64,000 nt of DNA from Buttiauxella sp049686335. GTDB lineage: Bacteria; Pseudomonadota; Gammaproteobacteria; Enterobacterales; Enterobacteriaceae. Shown here in pieces: positions 19,188-28,546 of this stretch. A model generated the notes under the pieces. That model saw only the letters and a program-made list of their open reading frames with translations. It did not search any database and was not told the origin of the DNA. Positions within the stretch are counted from its first letter, which is position 1; every line of letters starts with the position of its first letter. The translations under genes and the position numbers were made by a program. The DNA lies in the NCBI RefSeq assembly GCF_049686335.1, contig NZ_JBAVHX010000033.1, positions 124,001 through 188,000 of the forward strand, in the 5' to 3' direction.

Positions 19188-20279
19188 ATGTCAAAAACTC
19201 ATCATATAGCAGTATTGCCGGGTGACGGCATTGGCCCAGAAGTTATGGCTCAGGCGCTGAAAGTGCTGGATGCAGTTCGTAAGCGCTTCGATATGCGCAT
19301 TACCACCAGTCAATATGACGTTGGCGGTATTGCCATTGATCGTCACGGCAACCCGCTGCCACCGGTGACCGTTGAAGGCTGCGAACAAGCCGATGCGATT
19401 CTGTTTGGTTCCGTCGGTGGCCCGAAATGGGAACACCTGCCGCCTGCTCAACAACCTGAACGTGGTGCGTTGTTGCCACTGCGTAAGCACTTTAAATTGT
19501 TCAGTAACCTGCGCCCTGCACGTTTGTACCAGGGCCTGGAAGAATTTTGCCCGCTGCGTGCTGACATCGCCGCTAACGGTTTCGACATCCTGTGCGTTCG
19601 TGAATTGACTGGCGGGATTTACTTCGGTCAGCCAAAAGGCCGCGAAGGCACCGGCGCACATGAAAAAGCTTTTGATACTGAAGTTTATTACCGCTTCGAG
19701 ATCGAACGTATCGCACACATTGCTTTCCAGTCTGCCCGCAAACGTCGTAATAAAGTGACATCGATTGATAAGGCTAACGTCCTGCAGAGTTCGGTGATGT
19801 GGCGTGAAATCGTCGGTGAAATCGCAAAAGAGTATCCGGACGTTGAGCTGTCTCATATGTACATTGATAACGCCACGATGCAGCTGATTAAAGATCCGTC
19901 CCAGTTTGACGTGCTGCTGTGCTCCAACCTGTTTGGCGACATTCTGTCAGACGAATGCGCGATGATCACCGGTTCGATGGGCATGCTGCCATCTGCCAGC
20001 CTGAACGAACAAGGTTTTGGCCTGTACGAACCTGCTGGCGGTTCTGCGCCAGATATCGCAGGTAAAAATATTGCTAACCCAATTGCGCAGATTCTGTCTT
20101 TAGCTCTGTTACTGCGCTACAGCCTGGATGCTGAAGAGGCCGCTCAGGCCATCGAAAACGCCATCAATATCGCGCTGGAAGAAGGTTTCCGTACCGGTGA
20201 TTTAGCGCGCAATGGCAATGCAATCAGCACCGAAGAAATGGGCGATACTATTGCTCGTTTCGTGGCCGAGGGGAAATAA
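19188..20279 (+). CDS. leuB: 3-isopropylmalate dehydrogenase
   Basis: LeuB oxidatively decarboxylates 3-isopropylmalate to 2-ketoisocaproate with NAD+. I start it at the ATG just after the leuA stop (MSKTHHIAVLPGDGIGPEV), giving 363 residues as in E. coli; the longer frame lies inside leuA. The nucleotide and substrate motifs LRKHFKLFSNLRPAR and NLFGDILSDECAMITGS are intact. One base separates it from leuA and two from leuC. Confidence 0.98.
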   Translation: MSKTHHIAVLPGDGIGPEVMAQALKVLDAVRKRFDMRITTSQYDVGGIAIDRHGNPLPPVTVEGCEQADAILFGSVGGPKWEHLPPAQQPERGALLPLRKHFKLFSNLRPARLYQGLEEFCPLRADIAANGFDILCVRELTGGIYFGQPKGREGTGAHEKAFDTEVYYRFEIERIAHIAFQSARKRRNKVTSIDKANVLQSSVMWREIVGEIAKEYPDVELSHMYIDNATMQLIKDPSQFDVLLCSNLFGDILSDECAMITGSMGMLPSASLNEQGFGLYEPAGGSAPDIAGKNIANPIAQILSLALLLRYSLDAEEAAQAIENAINIALEEGFRTGDLARNGNAISTEEMGDTIARFVAEGK

Positions 20280-20281
20280 TC

Positions 20282-21682
20282 ATGGCGAAGACGTTATATC
20301 AAAAATTGTACGATGCCCATGTCGTCTACGAAGCAGTGGATGAAACGCCGCTGCTGTATATCGACCGTCATCTGGTTCATGAAGTCACCTCTCCGCAGGC
20401 GTTTGATGGTTTGCGTGCGCATAAGCGCCCGGTGCGTCAGCCAGGCAAAACATTTGCCACCATGGACCACAACGTTTCTACGCAGACCAAAGACATCAAT
20501 GCTTCTGGCGAGATGGCCCGTATTCAAATGCAGGAATTGATGAAAAACTGCAAAGAATTCGGCGTTGAGCTGTATGACCTGAACCATCCATTCCAGGGCA
20601 TCGTCCACGTGATGGGTCCGGAGCAAGGTATTACTTTGCCAGGTATGACGATTGTTTGTGGTGACTCCCATACCGCCACCCACGGCGCATTTGGCGCGCT
20701 GGCATTTGGTATCGGGACTTCTGAGGTTGAGCATGTTCTGGCAACGCAAACCCTGAAACAGGGCCGCGCGAAAACCATGAAGATTGAAGTCACCGGCACC
20801 GCCGCACCAGGCATCACAGCCAAAGACATCGTGCTGGCAATTATCGGTAAAACCGGCAGCGCTGGCGGCACCGGGCATGTAGTGGAGTTCTGCGGTAGCG
20901 CGATTCAGGCGCTGTCGATGGAAGGACGTATGACGTTGTGCAACATGGCTATCGAAATGGGTGCCAAAGCCGGTATCGTTGCGCCAGACGAAACAACCTT
21001 CAACTATGTGAAAGGCCGTTTGCACGCACCAAAAGCTACAGACTGGGACGATGCCGTCGCCTGGTGGAAAACGTTCAGCACCGATGAAGGTGCAAAATTC
21101 GATACGGTTGTCACGCTGGATGCTGCTGATATCGCACCGCAAGTGACCTGGGGCACCAACCCAGGCCAGGTGATTTCGGTTACGGAAAATATCCCAAATC
21201 CAGAATCGTTCGCCGACCCGGTTGAACGCGCTTCCGCTGAAAAAGCACTGGCGTATATGGGCCTTAAACCAGGGATCCCACTGACCGAAGTGGCTATCGA
21301 TAAAGTATTTATCGGCTCATGCACCAACTCGCGCATTGAAGATTTACGTGCCGCAGCAGAGATTGCCAAGGGTCGCAAAGTCGCACCAGGCGTGCAAGCG
21401 TTGGTCGTCCCAGGCTCTGGACCGGTAAAAGCTCAAGCTGAAGCTGAAGGCCTGGATAAGATTTTCATCGAAGCTGGATTTGAATGGCGCCTGCCAGGCT
21501 GCTCGATGTGTCTGGCGATGAACAACGACCGTCTGGAACCGGGTGAGCGTTGTGCCTCCACCAGCAACCGTAACTTTGAAGGCCGTCAGGGCCGCGGTGG
21601 TCGCACACATCTGGTGAGCCCGGCGATGGCAGCAGCAGCCGCTGTATCCGGTCATTTTGCTGACATCCGTACGTTGAAATAA
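20282..21682 (+). CDS. leuC: 3-isopropylmalate dehydratase, large subunit
   Basis: LeuC with LeuD forms isopropylmalate isomerase, a 4Fe-4S aconitase-family enzyme that converts 2- to 3-isopropylmalate. The 466 residues match E. coli. Cluster-binding cysteines appear in FIGSCTNSRIEDLR and in LPGCSMCLAMN, and the aconitase signature VCGDSHTATHGAFGA is present near residue 128. It is third in the leu operon. Confidence 0.98.
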   Translation: MAKTLYQKLYDAHVVYEAVDETPLLYIDRHLVHEVTSPQAFDGLRAHKRPVRQPGKTFATMDHNVSTQTKDINASGEMARIQMQELMKNCKEFGVELYDLNHPFQGIVHVMGPEQGITLPGMTIVCGDSHTATHGAFGALAFGIGTSEVEHVLATQTLKQGRAKTMKIEVTGTAAPGITAKDIVLAIIGKTGSAGGTGHVVEFCGSAIQALSMEGRMTLCNMAIEMGAKAGIVAPDETTFNYVKGRLHAPKATDWDDAVAWWKTFSTDEGAKFDTVVTLDAADIAPQVTWGTNPGQVISVTENIPNPESFADPVERASAEKALAYMGLKPGIPLTEVAIDKVFIGSCTNSRIEDLRAAAEIAKGRKVAPGVQALVVPGSGPVKAQAEAEGLDKIFIEAGFEWRLPGCSMCLAMNNDRLEPGERCASTSNRNFEGRQGRGGRTHLVSPAMAAAAAVSGHFADIRTLK

Positions 21683-21693
21683 GGGAAAACACC

Positions 21694-22299
21694 ATGGCAG
21701 AGAAATTTATCCAACATACCGGCCTGGTCGTTCCGCTGGATGCCGCAAACGTTGATACCGACGCAATCATTCCTAAGCAATTTTTGCAGAAAGTGACTCG
21801 CACAGGTTTTGGTGCGCACCTGTTTAACGACTGGCGTTTTCTGGATGATGCAGGCCAGCAGCCAAACCCAGAATTCGTTCTGAATTTCCCGGAGTTTAAA
21901 GGTGCCTCGATTTTGCTGGCGCGAGAAAACTTCGGTTGTGGCTCTTCACGCGAACACGCACCGTGGGCGTTAACCGATTACGGTTTTAAAGTGGTTATCG
22001 CACCAAGCTTTGCAGATATCTTCTACGGTAACTCATTCAACAACCAGCTGTTACCGGTTACGTTGAGCGAAGAAGAAGTGGATGAGTTGTTCAAACTGGT
22101 TGCGGCAAATCCGGGGATCACATTCGTTGTGGATCTGGAAGCGCAAACGGTCAAAGCGGGTGAGAAAAGCTACTCGTTTAACATCGATACTTTCCGCCGC
22201 CACTGCATGTTAGAAGGGCTGGATAGCATCGGCCTGACGCTGCAACACGAAGGTTCCATTTCTGCTTACGAGCAAAAACAGCCCGCGTTTATGCGTTAA
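21694..22299 (+). CDS. leuD: 3-isopropylmalate dehydratase, small subunit
   Basis: LeuD is the swivelling small subunit of isopropylmalate isomerase. The 201 residues equal E. coli LeuD. The substrate-binding motif ENFGCGSSREHAPWAL is near residue 74. It is the last gene of the leu operon, 11 bases after leuC, and is followed by a hairpin. In E. coli setA/sgrR would come next; here yggN follows. Confidence 0.98.
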   Translation: MAEKFIQHTGLVVPLDAANVDTDAIIPKQFLQKVTRTGFGAHLFNDWRFLDDAGQQPNPEFVLNFPEFKGASILLARENFGCGSSREHAPWALTDYGFKVVIAPSFADIFYGNSFNNQLLPVTLSEEEVDELFKLVAANPGITFVVDLEAQTVKAGEKSYSFNIDTFRRHCMLEGLDSIGLTLQHEGSISAYEQKQPAFMR

Positions 22300-22303
22300 T
22301 CAT

Positions 22304-22328
22304 AATGGCGGGTGTTTCACCCGCCATT
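22304..22328 (+). terminator. Hairpin after leuD, probable terminator
   Basis: Inverted repeat AATGGCGGGTG / CACCCGCCATT with a TTT loop, starting 5 bases after the leuD stop. The T-run is not adjacent (a T6 lies about 20 bases on), so it may act with that tract or as an RNA-stabilising stem. Confidence 0.6.
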
Positions 22329-22350
22329 AGACTAATGACACAGCTTTTTT

Positions 22351-22414
22351 GTAGGTCGGGTAAGCGCAGCGTCACCCGACAAATGGTGGATGACGCTACG
22401 CTTATCTACCCTAC
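22351..22414. repeat. REP/BIME-like palindromic pair
   Basis: Two palindromic arms, GTAGGTCGGGTAAGCG...GTCACCCGAC and GATGACGCTACGC...CTACCCTAC, arranged head to head between leuD and yggN. The form resembles the REP/BIME repeats of enterobacteria. It sits exactly in the junction between two segments that are far apart in E. coli. Confidence 0.65.
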
Positions 22415-22427
22415 AACGGCTAAAACC

Positions 22428-23144
22428 TTATTTTAATGTTTCGACCAGCCCTTTGCGCTGCCCTTCCAGCGTCACGACTTTGCTACAAACATCGCGGCCA
22501 AACTGCTCGAAATCTTTTTCCTGATTTTTCCACTCATTCTGCACTGCGGTCTGCAACCCACCGAGGCTACCCAACACGCCCTGCAACGGATTACCGCCAC
22601 CTTTCAGAACGGCTTTAGCACCCATTTCATTGATGCTGTCCTGCAAGATGCCACCCATCGCTTGATTCACCAGTTGTTGCCCATCGGCACGCACCTGATC
22701 AATCGCTTTATAGTGGAACGTTAAACCATCCTGACGCGTTTCGATAATACGGCTCATTTGCTCTTTAAGCTGCGCATCCAGTTTTGTCAGGCGGCCACGC
22801 ATATTGCTGCTCTCCCCAACTTCCTGAGCGATGACTTTATCCAGCGCGACACGGCCTTTTTCAACGCGGGTCAATGCGCCGTTGTTAATCCAGGGGAGAT
22901 CTGTACGCAACGCTTGCTGATAATTCATCGCCAACTGGCGCTGCGTTGCGTTTAATGTGTGGGGTTTGCCGTTGAACTGCAGACTGCCGTCCGGGGCAAT
23001 AACCAGATTACCGTTCTCACCAACAACCTGAACTGATTGCGGGCTGATTACCACGTCATCGCGAGGCGTGACGCTGCATTTATAGTCGGCCTGCGCCTGC
23101 ATCGCGGTGAGCAGCAAAACGCCCATTAGAGCCTTACGAATCAT
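22428..23144 (-). CDS. yggN: Periplasmic DUF2884 protein YggN
   Basis: Uncharacterised exported protein of the DUF2884 family, recognised as YggN from length (238 residues; about 239 in E. coli) and from its place next to yggL-trmB-mutY. A signal peptide is visible at residues 1-19 (MIRKALMGVLLLTAMQAQA), followed by a mature domain with two cysteines (one near each end) and helical segments rich in Q, E and K. Function unknown. It is the first gene past the leuD junction and runs toward leuD. Confidence 0.88.
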   Translation of the reverse strand: MIRKALMGVLLLTAMQAQADYKCSVTPRDDVVISPQSVQVVGENGNLVIAPDGSLQFNGKPHTLNATQRQLAMNYQQALRTDLPWINNGALTRVEKGRVALDKVIAQEVGESSNMRGRLTKLDAQLKEQMSRIIETRQDGLTFHYKAIDQVRADGQQLVNQAMGGILQDSINEMGAKAVLKGGGNPLQGVLGSLGGLQTAVQNEWKNQEKDFEQFGRDVCSKVVTLEGQRKGLVETLK

Positions 23145-23195
23145 AGTTACTCCTGAAAAAAAGGCCGGTTTTCACCGACCTGTTTATTCTGTCTA

Positions 23196-23316
23196 TACCC
23201 AAAGATTTCGAGTTGCAGGAAGGCGGCGACGCAGTGAATCCCCAGGAGCTTACTTAAGTAAGTGACTGGGGTGAGCGAGGAAAGCCAACGCACATGCAGC
23301 TTGAAAGATTAGGGTA
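23196..23316 (+). repeat. ERIC element 1
   Basis: About 121-bp imperfect palindrome with TACCC...GGGTA ends and the core GTGAATCCCCAGGAGCTTAC and AAGTAAGTGACTGGGGTGAG, matching the sequences targeted by standard ERIC typing primers. It lies between yggN and yggL, both on the minus strand. Confidence 0.93.
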
Positions 23317-23320
23317 AAGA

Positions 23321-23647
23321 TCAATCCCACCAGACATCAAACAGGTCGCTAGTGCGAACGTCTTCAGCCTTGTGATCTTCTAGCCATTTGCGCACCAGAG
23401 CCTGATGCTCTTCGGTGCATTTGCCGATTTCCTGCAGGCAAATTAAGCCTTCCCAGGAAAGGTGGCCGCCGCCATCAAAAGCCAGACCATTTTTATCGAT
23501 AACTTCATCGATGAACTCATCAACGATTTTATCGATTTGTTCTTCGGAGGTGCCTTCAGGGAAACGCCATGCAACAGAGAACCCCACTTCCTGGAATTCG
23601 TCGATGTGCATTTTCTTACGCAAACGACGGCTACGATTAATTGCCAT
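23321..23647 (-). CDS. yggL: YggL family 50S-associated protein
   Basis: YggL is a small DUF469-family protein; in E. coli it has been reported to associate with the 50S ribosomal subunit. Start chosen at MAINRSRRLRKKMHIDEF, giving 108 residues as in E. coli; its A is shared with the trmB stop (TAATG), indicating coupling. The conserved FSVAWRFPEGTSEEQIDK and the C-terminal DLFDVWWD are intact. ERIC element 1 begins 4 bases after its stop. Confidence 0.94.
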   Translation of the reverse strand: MAINRSRRLRKKMHIDEFQEVGFSVAWRFPEGTSEEQIDKIVDEFIDEVIDKNGLAFDGGGHLSWEGLICLQEIGKCTEEHQALVRKWLEDHKAEDVRTSDLFDVWWD

Positions 23648-24366
23648 TACTTTACCCTCTCGAACATTAAGTCCCATACGCCGTGACCAAGACGATGGCC
23701 ACGTTGTTCAAATTTGGTCACCGGACGCGAATCCGGGCGCGGTACGTAGTCGTTACTCTCAGACTGGTTCTGATAACCATCGATAGAGGACATCACTTCG
23801 AGCATGTGTTCGGCATAAGGTTCCCAGTCGGTTGCCATATGGAACACGCCACCCAGTTTCAGTTTGCTTTTCACCAACTCGGCAAACGGCACCTGAACGA
23901 TACGGCGCTTATTATGACGTGCTTTGTGCCATGGATCAGGGAAAAAGAGCTGAACCATAGATAAAGAATTGTCAGGAACCATTTTTTGCAGCACTTCAAC
24001 CGCGTCGTGGCACATCACGCGCAGGTTCTCAACGCCCTCTTCATGAGCGGTTGCAAGGCATGCCCCAACGCCCGGCGAGTGCACTTCAATGCCTAAAAAG
24101 TTCTGCTGTGGATTAGCCTTTGCCATTGCGACCAGTGACGTCCCCATGCCGAAACCGATTTCCAGCGTCACTGGCGCTTGGCTGCCAAACAGCCCGGCAA
24201 AATCAACCGGCGCGTCTTGATACTCAACGCCCATCACCGGCCAATAGTTTTCCAGTGCGTGCTCCTGCCCTTTAGTCAGGCGGCCCTGGCGGCGCACAAA
24301 ACTACGAATCCGGCGCATTGCGCGGCCTTCTTCATTAAATTCCGGTGAGATGACGTCATTTTTCAT
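23647..24366 (-). CDS. trmB: tRNA (guanine-N7-)-methyltransferase TrmB
   Basis: TrmB makes m7G46 in the variable loop of tRNAs using SAM. The ATG chosen (MKNDVISPEFNEEGR) gives 239 residues as in E. coli; the frame extends 13 codons upstream without similarity. The SAM motif LEIGFGMGTSLVAMA is near residue 70 and the catalytic-region motif FFPDPWHKARHNKRR near 145. It is divergent from mutY and its stop overlaps yggL. Confidence 0.97.
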   Translation of the reverse strand: MKNDVISPEFNEEGRAMRRIRSFVRRQGRLTKGQEHALENYWPVMGVEYQDAPVDFAGLFGSQAPVTLEIGFGMGTSLVAMAKANPQQNFLGIEVHSPGVGACLATAHEEGVENLRVMCHDAVEVLQKMVPDNSLSMVQLFFPDPWHKARHNKRRIVQVPFAELVKSKLKLGGVFHMATDWEPYAEHMLEVMSSIDGYQNQSESNDYVPRPDSRPVTKFEQRGHRLGHGVWDLMFERVK

Positions 24367-24519
24367 GGTGTTCAGGCTTTGAGTTAGTGTTCGGGAAACG
24401 GGCATTATCCAAAGTTAATGATGAGAAGCAAGCACCAGAAAGTTCCGGTTTACAGTATGGAGTCGTCTGTGCTGGAATCAGCCCCCCTAATTTATATTTT
24501 TATCGGATGACCTGGCACA

Positions 24520-25605
24520 ATGATACAAGCGCCGCAATTCGCCAACCAGGTTCTCGACTGGTATCAAAAATACGGGCGCAAAACCCTGCCATGGCAACTC
24601 GAAAAAACGCCTTATAAAGTATGGCTGTCTGAGGTGATGTTGCAACAAACGCAAGTTACCACCGTCATTCCTTACTTTGAGCGCTTTATGGATCGCTTCC
24701 CAACCGTGACCGATCTTGCCAATGCCCCGCTCGACGAAGTACTGCATCTGTGGACCGGTTTGGGTTATTACGCCCGTGCCCGTAATCTGCATAAAGCGGC
24801 ACAAATGGTGGCGAATCAACACAATGGCGTGTTTCCGGAAACCTATGAAGAAGTGGCTGCGCTACCCGGCGTCGGGCGCTCGACTGCTGGCGCTATTCTT
24901 TCACTTTCACTGGGTAAACATTTCCCGATCCTCGATGGCAACGTAAAACGTGTACTCGCACGTTGTTACGCCGTGTCGGGCTGGCCGGGGAAAAAAGATG
25001 TTGAGAAGAAGCTTTGGGATATCAGCGAGCAAGTCACCCCAGCCAAAGGTGTTAGCCAGTTTAACCAGGCGATGATGGATCTGGGCGCGATGGTTTGCAC
25101 GCGTTCGAAGCCAAAATGCGAACTTTGCCCGGTGAATAATATTTGTGTCGCTTATGCCAATAATAGCTGGGCGAGTTACCCAGGAAAAAAACCGAAGGTG
25201 ACAATCCCCGAGCGCACCGGCTATTTCCTGATGATGCAGCATCAGCAAAGTATTTTGCTTTCTCAGCGTCCGGCGGTAGGTCTTTGGGGTGGTTTGTACT
25301 GCTTCCCACAGTTTGAGACAGAACAGCAGTTACGCGACTGGCTGGCACAACGCCAGATTCCAGCAGATAATCTCACGCAATTAACCGCATTCCGTCATAC
25401 TTTCAGCCACTTCCATTTAGATATTATTCCGATGTGGCTCCCGGTGCTTTCATTTAGCGGGTGCATGGATGAAGGAACCGCTCTCTGGTATAACTTAGCG
25501 CAGCCTCCGTCCGTAGGACTGGCCGCCCCGGTAGAGCGTCTTTTACAGCAATTACACGCCGATCCGGTGGTACTGAAACCCGCCCGAGTCGTTGAAGAGG
25601 ATTAA
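24520..25605 (+). CDS. mutY: Adenine DNA glycosylase MutY
   Basis: MutY removes adenine mispaired with 8-oxoguanine. The 361-residue protein (E. coli 350) has the helix-hairpin-helix region LPGVGRSTAGAILSLS, the catalytic aspartate in LDGNVKRVLAR, and the 4Fe-4S cysteines in the pattern C-x6-C-x2-C-x5-C (from CTRSKPKCELCPVNNIC). A C-terminal NUDIX-like 8-oxoG recognition domain follows. yggX starts 2 bases after its stop, as in E. coli. Confidence 0.97.
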   Translation: MIQAPQFANQVLDWYQKYGRKTLPWQLEKTPYKVWLSEVMLQQTQVTTVIPYFERFMDRFPTVTDLANAPLDEVLHLWTGLGYYARARNLHKAAQMVANQHNGVFPETYEEVAALPGVGRSTAGAILSLSLGKHFPILDGNVKRVLARCYAVSGWPGKKDVEKKLWDISEQVTPAKGVSQFNQAMMDLGAMVCTRSKPKCELCPVNNICVAYANNSWASYPGKKPKVTIPERTGYFLMMQHQQSILLSQRPAVGLWGGLYCFPQFETEQQLRDWLAQRQIPADNLTQLTAFRHTFSHFHLDIIPMWLPVLSFSGCMDEGTALWYNLAQPPSVGLAAPVERLLQQLHADPVVLKPARVVEED

Positions 25606-25607
25606 TA

Positions 25608-25880
25608 ATGAGCAGAACTATTTTTTGTACTTACCTGCAACGTGAAGCAGAAGGCCAGGATTTCCAGTTATATCCAGGTGAACTCGGCAAACGTATTTAT
25701 AACGAAATCTCTAAAGAAGCATGGGCTCTGTGGCAGACCAAACAAACCATGCTGATTAACGAACGTAAAATGAGCATGATGAATCCAGAGCACCGCAAAG
25801 AGCTGGAAGCTGAAATGGTCAACTTCCTGTTCGAAGGCAAAGAAGTCCATATCGAAGGCTACACGCCGCCAGAAAAATAA
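25608..25880 (+). CDS. yggX: Iron-trafficking/oxidative damage protection protein YggX
   Basis: YggX is a small protein that protects iron-sulfur clusters from oxidative damage; in E. coli it belongs to the SoxRS response. The 90-residue protein begins MSRTIFCTYLQREAEGQDF with the conserved cysteine at position 7, and the family length is about 91. It is coupled to mutY, another Fe-S protein gene (2-base gap), and precedes mltC. Confidence 0.96.
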   Translation: MSRTIFCTYLQREAEGQDFQLYPGELGKRIYNEISKEAWALWQTKQTMLINERKMSMMNPEHRKELEAEMVNFLFEGKEVHIEGYTPPEK

Positions 25881-25940
25881 AAATACAGGGGCCATCGGCC
25901 CTTATGCACAACACATCAAGCACAACGCATACACGGAACG

Positions 25941-27017
25941 ATGAAAAAATTTCTCGCGCTAGCTCTGGTTGTCCCGTTGCTCATCTCATGTTCGAGCAAA
26001 AAAGAAGACTCCTATAACGAGGCTTTTGTTAAGGACACGAATGGTTTCGATATTTTGATGGGGCAATTTGCTCATAACATCGAGAATATTTGGGGCATGA
26101 AGGAAGTGTTGATTGCGGGTCCAAAAGACTACGTGAAATATACCGACCAATACCTGACCCGTAGCCACATCAACTTTGACGACGGTACGATTACCATCGA
26201 AACCATTGCCGGCACTGAACCTGCTGCGCACTTGCGTCAGGCGATTATCAGCACGCTGCTGATGGGCGATGATCCGGGCTCGATCGACCTCTATTCCGAT
26301 GTTAACGATGTGGTTATCTCTAAAGAACCGTTCCTGTATGGCCAGGTTCTTGATAACACCGGTCAGCCGATTCGCTGGGAAGGCCGGGCATCAAAATTTG
26401 CTGATTACTTGCTACAAACACGCATGAAAAGCCGCAGTACCGGGCTGAAAATTGTTTATAGCGTGACTATCAATCTGGTACCAAACCACCTTGATAAACG
26501 TGCTCATAAATACCTTGGCATGGTGCGCAAAGCGTCGAAGAAATATGGCGTTGATGAATCCCTGATTCTGGCAATTATGCAGACCGAATCGAGCTTTAAC
26601 CCGTATGCGGTAAGCCACGCAGATGCACTGGGTCTGATGCAGGTTGTTCAGCACAGCGCAGGGGTTGATGTCTTTAAATCACAAGGCAAATGGGGCAAGC
26701 CGAGTCGTAGCTACTTGTTTGATCCTGAAAGCAATATCGATACCGGTACGGCTTATCTGGCGATTTTGCAAGACAGCTATTTGAGCGGGATTGATAACCC
26801 AACCTCACGCCGCTACGCCGTGATCACTGCGTATAACGGTGGTGCGGGCAGTGTGCTTCGTGTGTTCAATAACGATAAGAACCGCGCCTACAGCATTATT
26901 AACAGCATGACGCCAGGGGATGTGTACCAAACACTGACCACACGCCACCCTTCATCGGAATCACGTCATTATCTGTACAAAGTGAACACCGCGCAGAAGA
27001 GCTATCGTCGTCGTTAA
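25941..27017 (+). CDS. mltC: Membrane-bound lytic transglycosylase C
   Basis: MltC is an outer-membrane lipoprotein that cleaves peptidoglycan to 1,6-anhydromuropeptides. The 358 residues (E. coli 359) carry a lipoprotein signal with lipobox LLISC (cysteine 17), an N-terminal DUF3393 domain, and a C-terminal SLT domain in which the catalytic glutamate lies in MQTESSFNPYAVS, followed by GLMQV and AYNGG motifs. Transcribed with mutY-yggX. Confidence 0.97.
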   Translation: MKKFLALALVVPLLISCSSKKEDSYNEAFVKDTNGFDILMGQFAHNIENIWGMKEVLIAGPKDYVKYTDQYLTRSHINFDDGTITIETIAGTEPAAHLRQAIISTLLMGDDPGSIDLYSDVNDVVISKEPFLYGQVLDNTGQPIRWEGRASKFADYLLQTRMKSRSTGLKIVYSVTINLVPNHLDKRAHKYLGMVRKASKKYGVDESLILAIMQTESSFNPYAVSHADALGLMQVVQHSAGVDVFKSQGKWGKPSRSYLFDPESNIDTGTAYLAILQDSYLSGIDNPTSRRYAVITAYNGGAGSVLRVFNNDKNRAYSIINSMTPGDVYQTLTTRHPSSESRHYLYKVNTAQKSYRRR

Positions 27018-27031
27018 TCCGCTGTTTATTG

Positions 27032-27063
27032 TGTCTCCTGCCACTCATTGTGGTGGCGGGAGA
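27032..27063. terminator. Probable terminator after mltC
   Basis: Inverted repeat TCTCCTGCCAC / GTGGCGGGAGA around a short loop, 15 bases after the mltC stop. No strong T-run follows, so strength is uncertain. Confidence 0.55.
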
Positions 27064-27271
27064 TACCACTCCCCTGCGCTTTCCACGTTTTCTTGAGCAA
27101 AAAATGCAACCCCGGTCACTATTCTCGAATGTAACTTGAGAATGTTTTCATTTATTTGCTGAATGTACCAAAAATGCTCCCGCAGCACTGCTAATGTTAC
27201 GATTACAACATATCGAAACGTATATGTTAGAAATGCAACATTGATGATCAAAATCCTGTGAGGAAATTTAC

Positions 27272-28525
27272 ATGAACCTTAAGCTGCAGCTTAAAGTACT
27301 TTCGTTTCTGCAGTTCTGCTTGTGGGGGAGCTGGCTGACTACACTCGGCTCATACATGTTCGTCACCCTCAAGTTCGATGGTGCGTCCATTGGCGCGGTA
27401 TACAGTTCATTGGGTATTGCTGCGGTATTTATGCCCACGCTGCTGGGTATTATTGCGGACAAATGGATTAGTGCGCGCTGGATTTACGCAGCCTGTCATG
27501 TGGTAGGCGCCATCACCTTGTATTTTGCTGCACAGGTCACCACACCGAGCGCGATGTTCATTGTTATCCTGTTGAACTCACTCGCATACATGCCAACGCT
27601 TGGGCTGGTAAATACAATTTCTTACTATCGCCTGCAATCCGCAGGAATGAATATCGTCAGCGACTTCCCACCTATTCGTATTTGGGGAACCATCGGCTTC
27701 ATTTTCGCCATGTGGGGCGTGAGCTTCTCAGGCTTTGAGTTAAGCCATATGCAGCTTTATATCGGTGCAACGCTGTCATTAGTGTTAGCGGTTTTCACCC
27801 TGACGCTGCCACACATTCCGGTTGCCAACGAACAGAAAAACCAAAGCTGGAGCTCAATGTTAGGGCTGGATGCCTTCGCACTGTTCAAAAACAAGCGCAT
27901 GGCGATTTTCTTCATCTTCTCTATGTTGCTGGGTGCCGAGCTGCAAATTACCAATATGTTTGGTAACACCTTCCTCCACAGCTTTGATCAGAATCCACTG
28001 TTCGCCAGCAGCTTTATTGTCGAACATGCGTCAGTGCTAATGTCTATTTCGCAGATTTCTGAAACCGTATTTATCCTGACGATTCCATTCTTCCTGATTC
28101 GTTACGGCATCAAGAACGTGATGCTTATCAGTATCGTCGCCTGGATGTTGCGCTTCGGCTTGTTTGCCTATGGCGATCCAACACCAATGGGCACGATCTT
28201 GCTGGTATTGTCGATGATCGTCTACGGTTGCGCCTTCGACTTCTTCAACATCTCTGGTTCCGTGTTCGTGGAACAAGAAGTGAAGCCAGAGATCCGTGCC
28301 AGCGCACAGGGTATGTTCCTGATGATGACTAACGGGTTTGGTTGCATCCTGGGTGGGATTGTCAGCGGGAAAGTGGTGGAGAACTACACTACGGCGGGTA
28401 TCACCGACTGGCAAAGCGTATGGCTGATTTTCGCTGGTTACTCACTGGTACTGGCCTTCGCCTTCGTCGCACTCTTCAAATATAAACACGTCAGAACACC
28501 AGCGGCCGTTCAGCCAGTCGCCTGA
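27272..28525 (+). CDS. nupG: Nucleoside:H+ symporter NupG
   Basis: NupG is an inner-membrane nucleoside permease of the major facilitator superfamily. The 417 residues (E. coli 418) form about twelve hydrophobic helices and begin MNLKLQLKVLSFLQFCLWG, the family N terminus. A GAGGA SD precedes the ATG. The 254-base upstream region is where E. coli has CytR/DeoR/CRP control; I did not assign those operators here. An ERIC element separates it from the convergent speC. Confidence 0.96.
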   Translation: MNLKLQLKVLSFLQFCLWGSWLTTLGSYMFVTLKFDGASIGAVYSSLGIAAVFMPTLLGIIADKWISARWIYAACHVVGAITLYFAAQVTTPSAMFIVILLNSLAYMPTLGLVNTISYYRLQSAGMNIVSDFPPIRIWGTIGFIFAMWGVSFSGFELSHMQLYIGATLSLVLAVFTLTLPHIPVANEQKNQSWSSMLGLDAFALFKNKRMAIFFIFSMLLGAELQITNMFGNTFLHSFDQNPLFASSFIVEHASVLMSISQISETVFILTIPFFLIRYGIKNVMLISIVAWMLRFGLFAYGDPTPMGTILLVLSMIVYGCAFDFFNISGSVFVEQEVKPEIRASAQGMFLMMTNGFGCILGGIVSGKVVENYTTAGITDWQSVWLIFAGYSLVLAFAFVALFKYKHVRTPAAVQPVA

Positions 28526-28546
28526 TTGCTAAGATACGAGTTGCAA

